Part shown: positions 1-11,580 of the stretch, piece by piece
How the letters are laid out: every line of letters starts with the position of its first letter
Position numbering within the stretch: position 1 is the stretch's first letter
Assembly (NCBI GenBank): GCA_037951105.1
Contig: JBAMJV010008031.1
Coordinates: 1 to 64,000 of the forward strand
DNA length: 64,000 nucleotides
DNA from: Echinarachnius parma
Lineage: Eukaryota; Echinodermata; Echinoidea; Clypeasteroida; Echinarachniidae
Direction: 5' to 3'
Notes under the pieces: generated by a model
What the model was told of the DNA's origin: nothing
The model's database searches: none
Seen by the model: the letters and a program-made list of their open reading frames with translations, nothing else
Program-made: the position numbers and the translations under genes

Positions 1-243
1 GCCAATTAGGCTAGGACTAGGACCAGTCCCCTACTCCTAGTCCTAGGGCTAGGCTAAGGATCCTAGACCCAGACTAGTCTAGACGTCTCTAGTTTTGTGT
101 AGATTCTGTCAAGAAATTGTACAGCATATATGTATACATGTAGATTGTATATATGTAGATGGCAGATTCGACGGTTGAGAAAATAAAAGACTAAATGAGT
201 AAAGAGTGAGAGAGCCCTAGGGCTAGGCTAGCCTAACCTAGAT
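1..243. repeat. CTAG-rich low-complexity segment
   Basis: The segment is built from many overlapping copies of CTAG, CCTAG and AGGCTAG, partly self-complementary (CTAGGACTAG, CCTAGGGCTAGG). No open frame or RNA gene is visible. It leads directly into two hairpins and may be the edge of one composite inverted-repeat element cut by the window start. Confidence 0.5.
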
Positions 244-362
244 CGACAAATCTATCGCTTTCATGGCCTCTTTGACATTATTATTGTCAATTTTTACTGT
301 CGGCGACAGTGAAAGTTGACAATAATAATGTCAAAGAGGCCATGAAAGCGATATATTTGTCG
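244..362. repeat. foldback MITE with 47-bp arms (family K copy 1)
   Basis: Left arm 244-290 and right arm 316-362 are reverse complements with only about one mismatch, separated by a loop of about 25 bases. The core of the arm contains TTTCATGGCCTC. The same core and the same outer ACAAAT / ATTTGT border recur in a second foldback at 20182-20310, so this is a mobile or formerly mobile family rather than a private hairpin. Confidence 0.75.
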
Positions 363-393
363 TTCTAAGCCTAACCTAGCCTACTACTAGTAC

Positions 394-482
394 AGGCCGG
401 CCTAACTCTAGAGAACGCCAGTGCGAAACACCAGCGCTTCGCCCTGGCGTTCTCTAGATCGAGCTAGAGTTAAGGCCGGCCT
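394..482. repeat. GC-rich double hairpin
   Basis: Outer arms AGGCCGGCCT at both ends enclose a second inverted pair (CTAGAGAACGCCAG with CTGGCGTTCTCTAG). Transcribed or single-stranded, it would fold as nested stems. It lies directly after the foldback at 244-362 within the same CTAG-rich block, so the two may belong to one composite element. Confidence 0.6.
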
Positions 483-1183
483 AGCCTAGTTGCTTCCTAG
501 ACCAGGTCCTCCCTAAGCTATGGGCTATGTCACAGTAACTGGAGGTAAATCTGTAGAGCTAGACAAAATCTAGTCAATAACACTAATACTAACTAAAGTT
601 TATTTATCGGAATCAATTATCTTTCAATTTTAATAATAAGTGCCAGCATAGACCCAAATGAGACTGTAAATGTTTGTTTACTGTAGGCTAAATGAAATAG
701 CATGCGATCTCATTTCATTTCCTAATAACGATTTAATTCTGAAATCCAACTTCAATCAAGTTACTTGCAATTATCTGGGTATGATCTACTGGAGATGTAG
801 ACTTATTCCTATTCAGGTTTATTTGTCAAATGAAAACAAGTACCAACGTCCAACACTTAAATGATAACAAACAAAAAAAAGCCACACATAAGACTTTTTA
901 AGAGCAGCAGTAAAATAAGCAAAATATCCACATATGTTCCTGTTTGTTTGTATTACTGTAAATTCAATTTTCAGAAAACCACTCAACCATTTCAAAATAT
1001 TTCAATTAAAGAACTAATCACTGATTGTCCCCTTTTAATATGTAGAGATGACAAAGTCAAATTATGTAAGTCCATTGTCATTGACACAAATAAACATAAC
1101 TCAAGTAAAGGATTTTGAGGGCCCCCTCCTCCCTTTTCCCTTGCACTACCAACACTGCTATATCAATTTTTAAACAGATGCAA
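483..1183. other. AT-rich stretch, nothing recognised
   Basis: No splice-bounded open frame, tRNA or repeat was recognised here. The short open frames present (64 and 85 codons) have no recognisable motif and ordinary AT-rich composition. Confidence 0.5.
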
Positions 1184-1300
1184 AGTTGATTCAATCTACA
1201 TAGATATCATTTTGTCTTCCTGGTCACTTTGGGTCCCATTAGACTTCCAAAAGGCTATCCATAACGGAAGTTGTCATCCAAATGCATGGCAAGGCATTCG
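1184..1300 (+). repeat. direct repeat copy 1 (partner at 1994-2112)
   Basis: The segment shares CACTTTGGGTCCCATT, the following GACTTCCAA and the later GGAAGTT / CAAGGCAT blocks with 1994-2112, in the same order and orientation. The two copies flank the family A element at 1318-1871. This suggests either a tandem duplication later hit by the element or two neighbouring fragments of an older repeat. Confidence 0.55.
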
Positions 1301-1317
1301 TTTTTTGTATTATTTAA

Positions 1318-1871
1318 AGGGATAGTTGAGTTTTGGTAGAGAGGGCGCTAGACTACTTTTTTTTTGTGAGGTAATGAAAAACTGAGTGTAAAATTTGAAA
1401 GAGTATAATATTTAAATAATAAAATCATCTTTGTTTGATCAAAATCGGTTCAGAGACGGCTGAAATATCCATAAATATAACAATTTGTAATAAACCTGGG
1501 GCCCCAGGTTTATTAGAGAATTTTGAACCAGCCGTTAAAAATTCAAAAAAATGCTTCCTCTTTTCAAAAAGTTACAAAATAGGTTTTTAAATAGTTGTTG
1601 GTTATTTCTCTATCTAATCACTATTTCAACAAAGCATCACATGCACAATATTTTATTCAAAATGGTTGAAACCGATGAGTGTTTAGAGAGCGCCCTCTTA
1701 TGTTTTAACGGCTCTTTTTTTAATGATAACATGATCTTTAATACGTCATTTGTAATGTTGTGTTCCTTTCTAGTTATAACTATTAGTTTGTAATGTAATG
1801 ATGCAGGTTTTGGTTACTAAAATTCAGTTTCACCAAAACTGTACTCTCCTTACCAGAACTCAACTATCCCT
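1318..1871 (+). mobile_element. TTAA-flanked MITE, family A copy 1
   Basis: The element starts AGGGATAGTTGAGTTTTGG and ends with the complementary CAACTATCCCT, and each end abuts a TTAA. It is 554 bp and has no coding capacity. Internal landmarks shared by all copies are AGAGGGCGCTA, GATCAAAATCGGTTCAGA, a central GGGGCCCC palindrome, AACCAGCCGTTAA and GAGAGCGCCCTCT. A TTAA target is typical of the piggyBac superfamily, but the terminal bases do not by themselves prove that assignment. Confidence 0.8.
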
Positions 1872-1993
1872 TTAATTGTGTTGATTTAGTTTGTAAAATA
1901 CATTTCCCTTACTTGTTTGTTGTATTGTATTGGCTGCACTGTACCGCTGGATACAAATTAAAATTATGGTCAACAAAATGTATTTATATGTGA

Positions 1994-2112
1994 TGCAAAG
2001 TTCCTATACATTATTTTGTCATCCAGGTCACTTTGGGTCCCATTGGACTTCCAATTTTTCCAAACGACTCACCATTCTGGAAGTTTCATCACAAGGCATG
2101 GCTGGACATGTG
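1994..2112 (+). repeat. direct repeat copy 2 (partner at 1184-1300)
   Basis: This copy is similar to 1184-1300 over the CACTTTGGGTCCCATTGGACTTCC region and the CACAAGGCATGGCTGG end. It is about as degraded as expected for an old duplication. Confidence 0.5.
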
Positions 2113-2663
2113 ATTGAGTAACTATGATGGTAAGTGATTAGTAGAAAATTCCTCTGTAATGTTTTTAATTCCAAATTTACAAATAAATGTGACATTCAAT
2201 TCAATTCAACATCTAACTTAAACATATTTACTGGCATTAATGCTCCAAAATGGCTAAAAATACTGTATATCATTTTACATGGAGAATTTCTTTTTAGCAG
2301 TTTTGGGTTCAATGCTTTACATTCCTAGAATGCCCAAGTGTAATTCCCTAATCAATTGCCCAGACCTGGAGTGAACAAAGCCACAATTCAGAATCAGGCT
2401 TATTGAAAAGATTGATTGGATGTGTAACCAATCTCATATGGGAACCTGGTGGGTCCAAGGAATGACTGTAAAGTGTCAACTCCACGAAAATTACTTGGAG
2501 CTTCCCCATTTCTCTTCTACCGTGTTCTATAGCTTATGGTAAGAGAATGATACAATAGGGTTAGATTTGTCAAATGCCCCTTTAGTATGACGATATCTAC
2601 CATTCAGCTCAAGAGCGTTAATGAACGGTCATAAACCTCATAAGCGTCGTACAGTAATTTGTA

Positions 2664-2731
2664 GCACTGGCAATGCTTTGGGGGTCGAGCAATTGTTCAC
2701 AAACAATGCTCGCCCCTCCAATGCATTGTGC
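2664..2731. repeat. small foldback (family C copy 1)
   Basis: GAGCAATTGTT and AACAATGCTC face each other around a short centre, with GGGG / CCCC blocks and GCACTGGCAATGC / GCATTGTGC further out. The arrangement (caatgca, G-run, gcattgtt, then its mirror) is the same as in the larger foldback at 49776-49916. Confidence 0.5.
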
Positions 2732-4071
2732 TTTCTTATTTTAAACCAGGAAAGCAGTTTTTCTTTTTTAATGAAACTTTCACACATCATTCGGACATAT
2801 CTTACAATGATTTAGGTACAGAATTGAAGTCTCAAATGTAATTTTGGGCAATATCTGACACTTTACAGGTTCACCTTTAACTTTAGGGGAACCACGGCAA
2901 CATAGGTATATGGAATCAGTTAATAAATACAAACTTAATGCACACTAAAGACCCTGATTTGTGATGAACTTTCAACTTCAAGTTCTGAATGCTACAGGTT
3001 GTACTTTTTAACTATGCAGCCATTGAGTGGATTGCCAGTGAGCAATAATACCCAATAGCATGTTCCCCTCTCTTCTTCTATTAAAACATGTTAAACACAC
3101 AATTCATGTAACTATCATGAATTATCAATATTTTAAATTTTGTTTTATAACCTTTTCCTGGTTGAATAGTACAAAAAACATAATATAACAAGTATTAACA
3201 ACTTCTAGTCAATATAATTGTCCTGTTTCTTTTGTATTTGTTTTATTCCCTACTGCAGGATCATGACCTGGATGGATTGTGAATCACCATAGGCGTCAAT
3301 TTCTTCTCTCCAATTTGGAAAGGGGAGGCGGGGGGTACGTAGGGGACCCATATTTTGTAACCGAACGACACCTAAAGTCAACGAACATTGTGTGTACGTA
3401 GCACAATTGGCGAGCACTTTGGGAAAAAACACCTGAGAATGGTCTGTGTAGGACCATGCTATGTAACCACTGCTGGGGCACAGGGGGGCAGAGCCCCTGT
3501 AAGGCTTTTCTGATTTTAATAGCTGCCTACAGGTATAAAATCAGTCAAGGGATAAACACAATTAGAATCTTATCCAGAAGTAAAGATGTTGTTCATAATT
3601 AGATTCCCAAATTTAGCTAATATTATCAGCTCTATTTCAGTGGGCATATCGATAACGTGTATGTACAGGGAATTGGGTCAGATGGCCTTTTTGCTAACCT
3701 TTTTATTATATTTACTATAAATCCTATTCAAATTACCTTTTGACAATTGAGAGCTTACAACTTTTTAAATCGGACATACATTTTGAAATAGCTATTAAAA
3801 AAAAAACTTTAATATATAACTTTAAATATATTTTTGACTGTGTATGTTGAATTTACGTAGAATATGAGCATGTAATATAAACCCTGGACGTTTTCTTTAC
3901 ACTCATTTAATTAATTTTATTGAAGTAGGCTACTTACATTTTGATAATCATTCAATATAACCCAACAAGGCTTTATTAATTAACTGTAACTTAATGTTAT
4001 GATTTACAGTTTACAGCCATTTGCTCTCCTGTGCATTATTATTGATTTGCTTGTAATTCTTACTCGATTAG
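2732..4071. other. intergenic, repeat fragments
   Basis: The sequence is mostly AT-rich and non-coding. Around 3288-3500 there is a G-rich piece beginning with ATAGGCGTCAATTT and a GGGGAGGCGGGGGGTACGTAGGGG run. It resembles the edges of the GGCGT(A/C)-starting elements at 8482 and 23354. No gene was recognised. Confidence 0.4.
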
Positions 4072-4075
4072 TTAA

Positions 4076-4630
4076 AGGGATAGTTGAGTTTTGGTAGAGA
4101 CGGCGCTACATACAATTGTTTTTTTTGTGAGATAATGAAAAACTGAGTGTAAAATTTGAAAGAGCATACTATTTTAATGACAGAATAAACTTTATTTGAT
4201 CAAAATCGGTTCAGAAACGGCTGAAATATCCATAAACAAAGCCATTTATTATAAATGTGGGGCCCCACACTTATTCGATAATTTTGAACCAGCCGTTAAC
4301 AATTTTAAAAATGCTTCCTCTTTTAAAAAAGTTATAAAATAGGTATTTAAATAGTTGTTGATTATCTCTCTATCTAATCACTATTTCAACAAAACATCAC
4401 ATGCACAATATTTGATTCAAAATGGTTCAAACCGATCAGTATTTAGAGAGCGCCCTCTTGAGTTTTAACGGCTCTTTTTGAATGATAACAGGATCTTGAC
4501 TAAGTCATTTGTAATTTTGTATTCCTTCCGAGTTATAACTATTAGTTTGTGATGCAATGATGCAGGTTTTGGTTACTAAAATGCAGTTTGACCAAAACTG
4601 TACTCTCCTTACCAGAACTCAACTATCCAT
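4076..4630 (+). mobile_element. TTAA-flanked MITE, family A copy 2
   Basis: This is a full-length 555-bp copy in the same orientation as copy 1, flanked by TTAA on both sides (4072-4075 and 4631-4634). The last base of the right terminus has changed (CCAT instead of CCCT). It shares the internal GGGGCCCC palindrome and the GAGAGCGCCCTCT block. No open frame. Confidence 0.8.
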
Positions 4631-4634
4631 TTAA

Positions 4635-7295
4635 TCAATGTTTGCATTTGTGCGTTCATGGTTTATTTGTAACTTTGATAGAAACTAAAACATTTATATA
4701 AACATTATGCTTTGAACGCTCTTACAATTAGTTTAATTGAAGTGAAGTTTACCCATGTATTATTATAATTTATATTTATATTTTTAATCATTGAATATAA
4801 CTTTAGTTACTTTACGTAAAATGTGTTTGATAATGCTTATTTGATGGTTAATTTACACTAGGTTGATATCATATTGATAATGTTGTTATTCTTCATATTT
4901 TTTAATGCAATATTTCAATTCTGCCATTCAACAATTACTTGCATTCTTATTTATATTTTGTATTGGTATAATAGTATGTATATTTTATTTCAATTTGTAT
5001 GATATTTTTAATGTTTTTTACCTTGTAAATTCACTACAAATAGTTGAATAACAAAAATACCTTGAATTTAATTGAATTGATCGACGGCCATAATGTGCCC
5101 GCTAGATGTTTAACATGAACCCGCATGGGTATCTTGTTTTATAAACTTTGCTTATATTTGTACCGTATTAAACGTCATGTAGTTTTCACCACTTGTTTGT
5201 ATTTTACTGCTAGATTGTTACATTATTGTGTTGGCAAGCACGCTGGTGCACATATATACGACTCATGAACAACACAAACATTTTGATTCAAACTTGTTAC
5301 ATGGTTTCTTAATTTTGGAAATGAGAACTGTACAACTCTTTCATTCACAGAATCACAGTGATACAATAACATCTTAATATGGATTTGTAATATGTTCTAT
5401 TTTCTCATGTAATACCCAACATATAATTAATGGATCACATTTTGAATAATTGACATCATGCACTGTTAACCATGTATAATGTAAGGCTGTTGTAATCACT
5501 ATCTTGACTTTGCTTACACAAGTAGGATAATGAAAATATGAATAAGTGAACACTGGAAAATATATAATACATTTTTATCTAATACATTTTAATTGCATTT
5601 GTACTAATGAAATAACTTCACCCTGTTAAAGGGGCATGAGTAATAGAGTATCAATAATAAGTTTACATGTATAATACATAATGATAAATTATAATCGATA
5701 ATGTTAATATACAAATTAAATGCTGTAATATAAATTGTTAAAATAGTAGCATAAAATGAAATTCATGACAATACAGAATTTGTAATTTAAATTACCATAA
5801 TTAACGTGATTTAATTAAATTATTAGAATGTTCATAAGATGTTTATTATTGTAGAAGGTAGCACACATACTCCATTGCAAAAGCGTATATTTGCTATTGT
5901 ATATTATTCTGATTTGTTCATGAAAAGTATTGTTAGTACTGTTTTCCTTGTGGTAAGATATATATACCCTGGATATGAAATGCGTGTTATGATTAAATGG
6001 TATAAATACATGTAAATCAAATTATTTCAATTTTATTGTAAATGTGTGTGTGTCGTTTGCCTATTGTTTAATGATGAACAAATACAAGATATGACAAAAT
6101 AGATTTCCTGAAAGGAATTTAAATGTATTCAGAAGTGAAATATTTGAACCCAAAATTCATAATTGAATTACAATTCTTCGCCTGCATTGTATCAATCGCT
6201 CAAATCAATGTATACAATACAGGCTTCATATCAATAGATCTATGTATAACCGATTTCTGATAATTATGGGGATGTCAGTTACATGATATGATCCACGTGA
6301 ATGATGATGTTGATGGTGGGATAGTAATAATATCCTTCAAATGAAGTGATTATACGGTTTACCGATTATAGTGGTTCATTATAATGAGAGGTGGAAGAAA
6401 AGAGGGTGGGGAAAGTGAAACATGCAAATTGGTTGACATGGTGCATCATAAAACTATAATAACGAATGATCAAAATGCTGTGCTAGCCATATACTATAGA
6501 TCGGAGATTACCACATTCAATCAAAGAGAGGCACAGCTTGGGACCGAATGGGGGCAATTTCCCACCCCTTCCATTTTGCGTTAATAAAAAAAAAGACAAT
6601 ACAAATTTGCTACCTTGCACTCTCACCACCACTTTTACCATATAAACCGAACACAAAAAGTAACTTATTCACCCAATTGCCCATAATTTCATAACCGATT
6701 ATTGTTTCAAGATGTCATCTTAGCACAATATTGGCACATTTGTAATGTTCGATATGTGCGGAAATCAGAGATATTCACTTTATGGCTGAATGAGCACAGA
6801 TTAAAGACAAAAATGCCCTAATTCAAAAGTCACAAGGTATTGCGCGTGCCTGTATACATTGTTGTGAATCCGCACATGTGACGGAATGCATTGATCATGG
6901 TTTATGTAACAATGCTGTTTGATATTCCATTCATTTTGATCTTTTGATGGCACATGTGGTAAAATGCATTAATTTCAATTGTAAAACAGTGCATTTTTTA
7001 ATTTTCCAACTCTCAATCATTTGTAATGATGATAATACTTTTGCGAATTTTGAAATATGACTATTTTTTCTGTAATGTGTGCTCTCTCAACCATGGATCA
7101 ATGGTTACCTCTTATTTTTACACATTGATTAGTAAACTATAAACGCATGGTTTATTTATTAAAATGTTTTGCACGAATGATTGTCATTACATCATAACGC
7201 CAGTTTGTAAAGAATAATAATTTATATTTCTTTTCCTTACTGAGTAATGGTATTTGTTGAAAAAATATATATTTATCGCATATAGACGTTGACTT
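4635..7295. other. AT-rich desert
   Basis: About 2.7 kb of very AT-rich sequence with no recognised gene, RNA or clear repeat. Short runs near 5030-5080 (AATACCTTGAATTTAATTGA) look like the 3' tail of an old LINE, but no coding remnant could be read. Confidence 0.45.
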
Positions 7296-7299
7296 TTTT

Positions 7300-7505
7300 C
7301 AGAGTTCAGAAGTCAAAGTTTAATGCGCTTCGAGTCAAAACGCGCGATTTCAAGTTGTGTTGCGGAAGCAAAAAACATGCATCCTTTAAAGTCGAAATTG
7401 CGATACCTTGGGCTGTTTTTAAAAAATGGACACAACCATATTCTGAATCTACGGAATTTTCTATTTCGTTTAAACCTTGTTTCCCAAAATGTATATGAAA
7501 TATAC
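7300..7505 (+). repeat. direct repeat copy 1 (partner 8030-8222)
   Basis: The 3' half, TCTACGGAATTTTCT through CCTTGTTTCCCAAAATGTAT, is almost identical to 8155-8215. The 5' half (CAGAGTT, AACGCGC, TTGGGCT) is more diverged. Open frames on both strands in this piece are incidental. Confidence 0.6.
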
Positions 7506-8029
7506 AAAAAAACACTATATAATAGATGTTCCTCATAAAGGCAAAGTAAAACGCTACTCATGTGATCCCATACGGGCTATACAGATTATACGCGATATGC
7601 GCATTGCCTGAAAATAGCTGCTTTAATACAATGATTCAATGTAACAATTATACGGGCTAAACAGGATGAAAACCATGAAAACAACGTGACTTTTAAGGAG
7701 CAGAATCTACTCTTTCGATTAATATTTGTTTTGTCAATGTTGTAATTTGATGTATTCAATTATATTATGGTAATGTAAACACAAGCATTTAGTGAATCGA
7801 TTTGTCACGGGATATAAAAGATACGTATACGCGTGCGCTTGTGTAATTGTTTTTAGCAGGAAATATACACGCAATTTTAGAATAGTTCCAATATATTTTC
7901 GTCAGATTTGATAACATATAATTGTAAAGCGATTTCCAAAAAAATATGAATATCAAATTATTATCACTTTTGAATAAGGGAAATGCAAGAAAAATCAGGT
8001 GTAACGCAACGATAAAATTGTTCCCATTT

Positions 8030-8222
8030 CAGAGTTGAGCGCGCGTTAAGTAAAAACGCGCAATATTTCTGTTTCATAAGCCAATGACATTAGGTCACTA
8101 AATTCCGAATATAACTACTTTGGGCTATTTAAAAAAAATGTAAACAACCAGATTCGGAATCTACGGAATTTTCTCTTTCGATTAAGCCTTGTTTCCCAAA
8201 ATGTATATGAAATTTTCACAAA
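8030..8222 (+). repeat. direct repeat copy 2 (partner 7300-7505)
   Basis: Same order of blocks as the copy at 7300-7505, and it ends at the same CCCAAAATGTATATGAAAT. A third, shorter trace (AGAATCTACTCTTTCGATTAA) lies near 7700. Confidence 0.6.
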
Positions 8223-8275
8223 CCTCGAATTTCTGACATAAGGCACCGGACTAGTAGCCAGTCATGTTGGGAGTG

Positions 8276-8303
8276 CCCCCCCCCCCCCCCCCCCCCCCCG
8301 GGG
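8276..8303. repeat. poly(C) run of 24 followed by GGGG
   Basis: This is an uninterrupted run of C (8276-8299) abutting GGGG. It is one of more than a dozen long G/C homopolymers in the window and could be length-polymorphic or a sequencing soft spot. Confidence 0.9.
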
Positions 8304-8481
8304 TCGAATATGCACACAGTACATTATCGCATACACATGAAGTCAGTTATTGATGGCGTTACTGATTAATCATTTGATCGACGGTTTTGCAGGGTATCCA
8401 ATTTTATTTTAATAATAGCAAAGTTTTGTAGTATGGACCAAGGGGAACCAAACGCTGGCATTTTCGCTTGCTGTTAAACCA

Positions 8482-8630
8482 TAGGCGTACCCAGGGGGTG
8501 TTTGGGGTTCAAACACCTCCCTATTGGACGAAAAAGAATAACTGTTTTGGGGTGTTCAAACACCCCCTTTAGTTTGTGTCGGTCTCGGGTACACTTGTTA
8601 CCCCCCTTGAAAAAATCTTGGGTACGCCAG
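8482..8630. mobile_element. short inverted-repeat element with GGCGTACCCA ends
   Basis: GGCGTACCCA at 8484-8493 is mirrored by TGGGTACGCC at 8619-8628. Inside are paired GTTTGGGGTTCAAACACC and GGGGTGTTCAAACACCCCC blocks that form stems. No coding capacity beyond incidental frames. Related GGCGTAGCCA-type ends occur near 9360, 38070 and 42270. Confidence 0.6.
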
Positions 8631-8649
8631 TGGCTGTTACTGATATTAA

Positions 8650-9208
8650 AGGGCAATGAAACCCAAGCAAAATGTTGCTTTCATAGTCTTGAAGAGATTA
8701 AGAAGAATATTCTCTGAAAGTTAGAGCATAATCGGGTAAGAAACAAGAAAACTACGGCTCTTTGAAGATGTCCATTTATTCCTATGGGGAACTCAAATTG
8801 GCAATGCACTCTGATAAGTGTGTGGACAACTCCCCATATGTTTTGTACACAAATGTTCCCATTTTTACAGTTTTCTTCATAGTCACATTTTTCCATTTCC
8901 CCAACTCATGATATGTTATGTATAAAAGCATTCTACAAAACATATGTTGAACCCGAACGTAGGGTAAACATAAATGTTGAGAAAATTGAACAAAACTGAA
9001 ATTTTGTGTACAAAATGTATGGGGAGTTGTCCACAACTTTGCCAGAGTGCGTTGCCAATTTGAGTCACTCGAAGAAATACATGGCACTTTTCAAAGAGCC
9101 ATAGTTTTCTTATTTCTTGACCGATTGTGCTCAAATTTTCAGAGACTATTCATTATATTTAGTGTCTTATATAGTGCATACAACAATTTGTCTGGATTTC
9201 ATTGTCCT
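8650..9208. mobile_element. TTAA-flanked MITE, family H
   Basis: The ends AGGGCAATGAAA and TTTCATTGTCCT are inverted and both abut TTAA (8646-8649 and 9209-9212). The inner arms are also complementary over long stretches (GGACAACTCCCCATA on the left, TATGGGGAGTTGTCC on the right), so the element could fold almost end to end. Overlapping minus-strand open frames are by-products. Confidence 0.75.
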
Positions 9209-9683
9209 TTAAGTATATAATTTCCATCACTTCTAGTCGATATATTCCCTCTGATAATGGAAATAATCCATATTAAAACAACCTGTAATATAACTTCAGT
9301 TACGACACACCCTTATGCTTTAATTTATTCAAATTATTGGGGGCACATGGCCACCCCCTATGCGCCCCGTAGCCACGCCACTGGTGCTAAGGCCACCAAT
9401 CTGAATAGAAGATTACATTATTGATATATTTAGAAGGCTAGTATGTTATCCATCTATCATTTTGTGTACTCCCCATTTGTTTTATTTATTTCATTCAAAT
9501 ATACTCGATGCGACACTTGATGATGTTGACATTGCTTGTATGTCCGTTTACCCCAAAAATATAACAATGTTGTTTATGGTATGAACTTGTTGTGTTATTA
9601 TGGTATTTTATTGATAATCATTACGAGTTTAGTGATAATAATAATAACAACGTCAATATATAAGTGCATAATCTTATACCGAA

Positions 9684-9755
9684 AGCAGAGTGGCGCAGCG
9701 GAAGCGTGCTGGGCCCATAACCCAGAGGTCCGAGGATCGAAACCTCGCTCTGCTA
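9684..9755 (+). tRNA. initiator tRNA-Met (CAT), copy 1
   Basis: This 72-base cloverleaf starts AGCAGAG and closes with CTCTGCT plus discriminator A. The anticodon loop is CCCATAA between CTGGG and CCCAG. The T loop ATCGAAA, lacking the usual TTC, and the A1:T72 pair are hallmarks of eukaryotic initiator tRNA. The T stem CGAGG/CCTCG is fully paired. A run of ten T at 9758-9767 is the Pol III terminator. The internal A box (TGGCGCAGCGG) and B box (GGATCGAAACC) are intact, so it is probably functional. Confidence 0.97.
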
Positions 9756-9757
9756 TC

Positions 9758-9767
9758 TTTTTTTTTT
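9758..9767 (+). terminator. Pol III T-run terminator of iMet copy 1
   Basis: Ten consecutive T begin three bases after the tRNA end, a strong RNA polymerase III stop. Confidence 0.9.
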
Positions 9768-9845
9768 AATTCCCAGTATTAATGTTTCCTTATTTTCAAA
9801 CCAATGCGCTACTTGACTATGTTTACATAGTTTGTATGTCCTGAG

Positions 9846-9867
9846 CCCCCCCCCCCCCCCCCCCCCC
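9846..9867. repeat. poly(C) run of 22
   Basis: Homopolymer C in the spacer between iMet copies 1 and 2. The otherwise matching part of the copy 1 flank carries CCCC only, so the run has expanded after duplication. Confidence 0.85.
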
Positions 9868-10038
9868 AATATAATTATTCCGTTTATAGCTTATGAACTT
9901 ATCTTATGGTGCGATATTGATGATATTGATCACGATGGTGATGGTGGTGTTGATAACACTATGTGATGATAACACTATTGTGATGATAATGATGATGATA
10001 ACATCATCGATGTAAAAGTACATAATAATACTACCGAA

Positions 10039-10110
10039 AGCAGAGTGGCGCAGCGGAAGCGTGCTGGGCTCATAACCCAGAGGTCCGAGGATCGAAACCT
10101 CGCTCTGCTA
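10039..10110 (+). tRNA. initiator tRNA-Met (CAT), copy 2, T33 variant
   Basis: Identical to copy 1 except for one base: the anticodon loop is CTCATAA instead of CCCATAA, giving T at position 33. Position 33 is C in vertebrate initiators and U in most tRNAs. All stems remain paired. The terminator is a minimal TTTT at 10118-10121. The 5' flank resembles that of copy 1 (ACCGAAAGCAGAG), so this is a tandem unit about 355 bp downstream. Confidence 0.95.
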
Positions 10111-10434
10111 TATATAATTTTGTTTATTTGAATCTATTTTAATGCCTTCCACAAAACATTGAGATGACGTGTATATAATAATGATGAATATTAAAATACA
10201 TCTTTACTTTTTCCTATATATACCAGGTATTAATAATTAGGTAATACTTTTATTGTCAAAATACGTTGTTATTGTTGATAATGGTACATGTATTACATAA
10301 CACTTAATACAAACTTTTAAATTGATAAATTCATAATTCGTTATAGTATAATTAAGATAATCCAAATTGTTCTATATTTATATTATCAAATAAGAACCAA
10401 ATGACATACCATATTGATAAAAGAACAGACATGA

Positions 10435-10506
10435 AGCAGAGTGGCGCAGCGGAAGCGTGCTGGGCCCATAACCCAGAGGTCCGAGGATCGAAACCTCGCT
10501 CTGCTA
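10435..10506 (+). tRNA. initiator tRNA-Met (CAT), copy 3
   Basis: Identical in sequence to copy 1 (C33), 396 bp after copy 2. The flanks are less similar than those of copies 1 and 2. The first TTTT lies at 10528-10531, about 22 bases beyond the 3' end, so readthrough to a longer precursor is likely. Confidence 0.96.
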
Positions 10507-10980
10507 TCATTATAATATAATATTCTCTTTTACTGTTTTTATTTTACAAGTAATTTTCTCTAGGTTTGCCTTTCATCTGTGAAAATGTTTGTGTCATACA
10601 TTTTGTAATACATTAAATGTTATAAAAGCAAATCCAGTAGTGAATGACATGCGTATTATTTATGATTTTAAAATTTTAGATCTACAATTTTGGCACAAAA
10701 GAAAAAATCATTGGAAATGTTGAACCGCAACATTGTAAAATACGGCATCGATATGCTAGGACGTGTGTTAACTGTAACTGGCCTAAACTAGAATGTAGCT
10801 GGCGCTCTTACACATACGGAAAAGAGTTAGACATGGCCATTGTATGGCTAAACAAAACAAAAAGGCTGTAAAATATGTGGAAGTGAAAAGTGGACAAATA
10901 CATTATGCAGCTTTATTCCTCCTGTTTTGATAAAAATTGCAATAAAATATCATAAATTATTTAATGCTACATTATTAAAA
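10507..10980. other. intergenic after the iMet cluster
   Basis: AT-rich; no gene or repeat recognised. Confidence 0.4.
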
Positions 10981-11009
10981 AGGGTTTCGTGGGAAATACT
11001 GCAACATTA

Positions 11010-11078
11010 AGAGCTTCGTGGCTCTAGAGCACAAGTTTAGCAATCTGGAGGTCTCTGGTTAGATTTCCATTGCTCTTT
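11010..11078 (+). pseudogene. tRNA-like degenerate sequence
   Basis: A GTGGCTCTAGAGCACAAG block resembles an A box and D arm, and GGTTAGATTTCC about 35 bases later resembles a decayed B box (consensus GGTTCGANTCC), followed by CTCTTTT. The acceptor arms do not pair. It could be a tRNA pseudogene or the head of a tRNA-derived SINE; chance similarity is not excluded. Confidence 0.25.
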
Positions 11079-11310
11079 TAATTTAACCCCTTGACTACGG
11101 GAACCGGGTGGGTTGTGTACACAGTCTATGGGGGTTTCAGAAACTCGCAGGGAAAGGGTTAATTGATTTATTTTCGGCCAATTTCCCCATTGTTTGAATG
11201 TATTTCTCCGTTCCTAATAATTTATGACAATTCCTTGCAATAGCTATACAAACACAAGAGACAGAGAAGGTTAGTCATTATAAGTATGGATTATCATTAC
11301 TGAAATTCAC

Positions 11311-11580
11311 TATAATAATAATATTCTCGATTTATATAGCATAGCGCCTATCACGATTGATAATCATCTTTAAGTGCTTTACAATTATTATTACCCCGGT
11401 CATCAGATACATTCTGTAATCAATCCAGCACACAAAATGCATGTTTTCCACTCCCTGGGGAGCATTCCAGCCAGGCAACCTTGTGGGAGCACACAATGCT
11501 AAGGAACTACGCTCCATCCTTCCGGGTACCCATTTATACACCTGGGTGGAGAGCAGCAAATGTGGATAAATCATATGTGT
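11311..11580 (-). repeat. interspersed repeat with TATATAGC...GCTTTACAATTATTATTACCCCGG
   Basis: The segment has the layout of a widespread invertebrate interspersed repeat that I recall from several marine genomes: a TATATAGC(A)TAGCGCC start, GTGCTTTACAATTATTATTACCCC in the middle, and GGTACCCATTTATACACCTGGGTGGAGAG near the end. The 108-codon minus-strand frame covering it carries no protein motif. Its class (SINE or LINE tail) is uncertain. Confidence 0.5.

Noticed and set aside
8681-9134. Minus-strand frames of 71 to 101 codons
   Set aside because: Inside the family H foldback. Frames overlap each other in different phases and repeat through the inverted arms.
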